Part shown: in pieces, positions 5,588 to 6,091 of the stretch
Layout: each line of letters begins with the position of its first letter
Position numbering within the stretch: the first letter of the stretch is position 1
Assembly: GCA_029934265.1 (NCBI GenBank)
Contig: JAOZMN010000186.1
Span: 1 to 6,091 of the forward strand
Length of the DNA: 6,091 nt
Origin: Bacteroidales bacterium
Lineage (GTDB): Bacteria > Bacteroidota > Bacteroidia > Bacteroidales > JAADGE01
Direction of reading: 5' to 3'
Notes under the pieces: model-generated
What the model saw: only the letters and a program-made list of their open reading frames with translations
Databases searched by the model: none
Told to the model about the DNA's origin: nothing
Position numbers and translations under genes: made by a program

Positions 5588-6091
5588 ATGTTCAGTATGT
5601 TTTTTGAGCTTGGATTCGAGCACATCATTGATTTTGCAGGATATGACCATATACTTTTTATAGTTGTACTTTGTGCAAATTATTTTATTAAAGATATAAA
5701 AAAAATATTAATTCTCGTAACTGCCTTTACAATAGGACATACGGCAACACTTGCTCTTGCAACACTTGATATTATCAATATTTCATCATATATTATAGAA
5801 ATATTAATACCCGTTACAATATTAATCACTGCGGTTTTTAATATAATAAACAAAGATAGCAAAAACCGATTAAAACAAGGTAAAATTAAATATTTTTTAA
5901 CGTTTTTTTTCGGATTAATACATGGTCTTGGCTTTTCTAACTATTTGCGAGCTTTACTTTCCGATGCAAACGACATAGTTATTTCACTTTTTGCTTTTAA
6001 TATCGGGTTGGAACTCGGACAAATATTGATTGTTTTGATTACCGTTTGTGTTTCTTTTCTTCTCTTTAAATTTTTCCGATTGAAAAATAGT
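5588..6091 (+). CDS. HupE/UreJ-family membrane protein (C-terminus cut by window edge)
   Basis: This reading frame starts at ATG 5588 and stays open for 168 codons to the end of the window; the family is usually around 190 residues, so only a short C-terminal part is missing. The translation begins MFSMFFELGFEHIIDFAGYD. It shows the HupE/UreJ signatures in order: E-H-I-I-D-F-A-G-Y-D-H-I-L-F (11-24, with H12, D20, H21), A-F-T-I-G-H (46-51), an I-E-I-L-I-P helix (70-75, E71), F-F-G-L-I-H-G-L-G-F (107-116, H112) and F-N-I-G-L-E-L-G-Q (137-145, E142). About six hydrophobic helices are expected. The family includes proteins linked to nickel supply for hydrogenase (HupE) and urease (UreJ). The Bacteroidota branch is not tied to those enzymes and its substrate is unproven. 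The conserved His, Asp and Glu residues fit metal transport. The in-frame ATG at 5597 is a possible later start. Confidence 0.9.
   Translation, partial: MFSMFFELGFEHIIDFAGYDHILFIVVLCANYFIKDIKKILILVTAFTIGHTATLALATLDIINISSYIIEILIPVTILITAVFNIINKDSKNRLKQGKIKYFLTFFFGLIHGLGFSNYLRALLSDANDIVISLFAFNIGLELGQILIVLITVCVSFLLFKFFRLKNS

Noticed and set aside
5680..5862. 60-codon open frame on the - strand
   Set aside because: It is antisense to the HupE/UreJ-like gene, which has clear conserved motifs in its own frame.

Overview
This 6.1 kb window looks like chromosomal DNA from an AT-rich member of the Bacteroidota (G+C about 30% by eye). The clearest evidence is a large secreted protein with a type B C-terminal sorting domain of the type IX secretion system (T9SS), which is essentially confined to that phylum. 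A DUF6702-type protein, a Bacteroidota-style HupE/UreJ membrane protein, and starts preceded by A/T-rich leaders rather than Shine-Dalgarno sequences agree with this. I cannot name genus or species.

Layout from right to left. A HupE/UreJ-like membrane protein gene starts at 5588 on the + strand and runs off the right edge. Back to back with it, only 19 bp away, a DUF6702-type exported protein is read on the - strand (5568 to 5065). After 31 bp comes an 869-residue, multi-domain, T9SS-exported surface protein (5033 to 2424). A 346-bp gap without a gene follows (2423 to 2078). Then come a periplasmic TPR-repeat protein (2077 to 872) and, 15 bp later, a Wzz-like chain-length/co-polymerase membrane protein (856 to 26). 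The last two look like one transcription unit. Bases 1-25 downstream of the Wzz-like gene hold no gene start I can support.

The gap is the most unusual part. It is almost filled by a 300-bp segment bounded by a perfect 16-bp inverted repeat, whose similarity extends to 22 of 23 positions, with TA at both outer edges. No coding capacity is visible in it. This is the architecture of a small non-autonomous transposon (MITE-like, IS630/Tc1-mariner style), and it appears to supply the last base of the stop codon of the large surface protein gene.

Functionally the window combines cell-surface functions: a secreted adhesin-like protein, a TPR scaffold and a polysaccharide chain-length regulator. 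Next to them is a small pair of envelope genes possibly linked to metal handling (HupE/UreJ with DUF6702). No known defence, CRISPR or RNA gene was found. At the compositional level, GATC appears to be absent from the whole window while CCGG is strongly over-represented.
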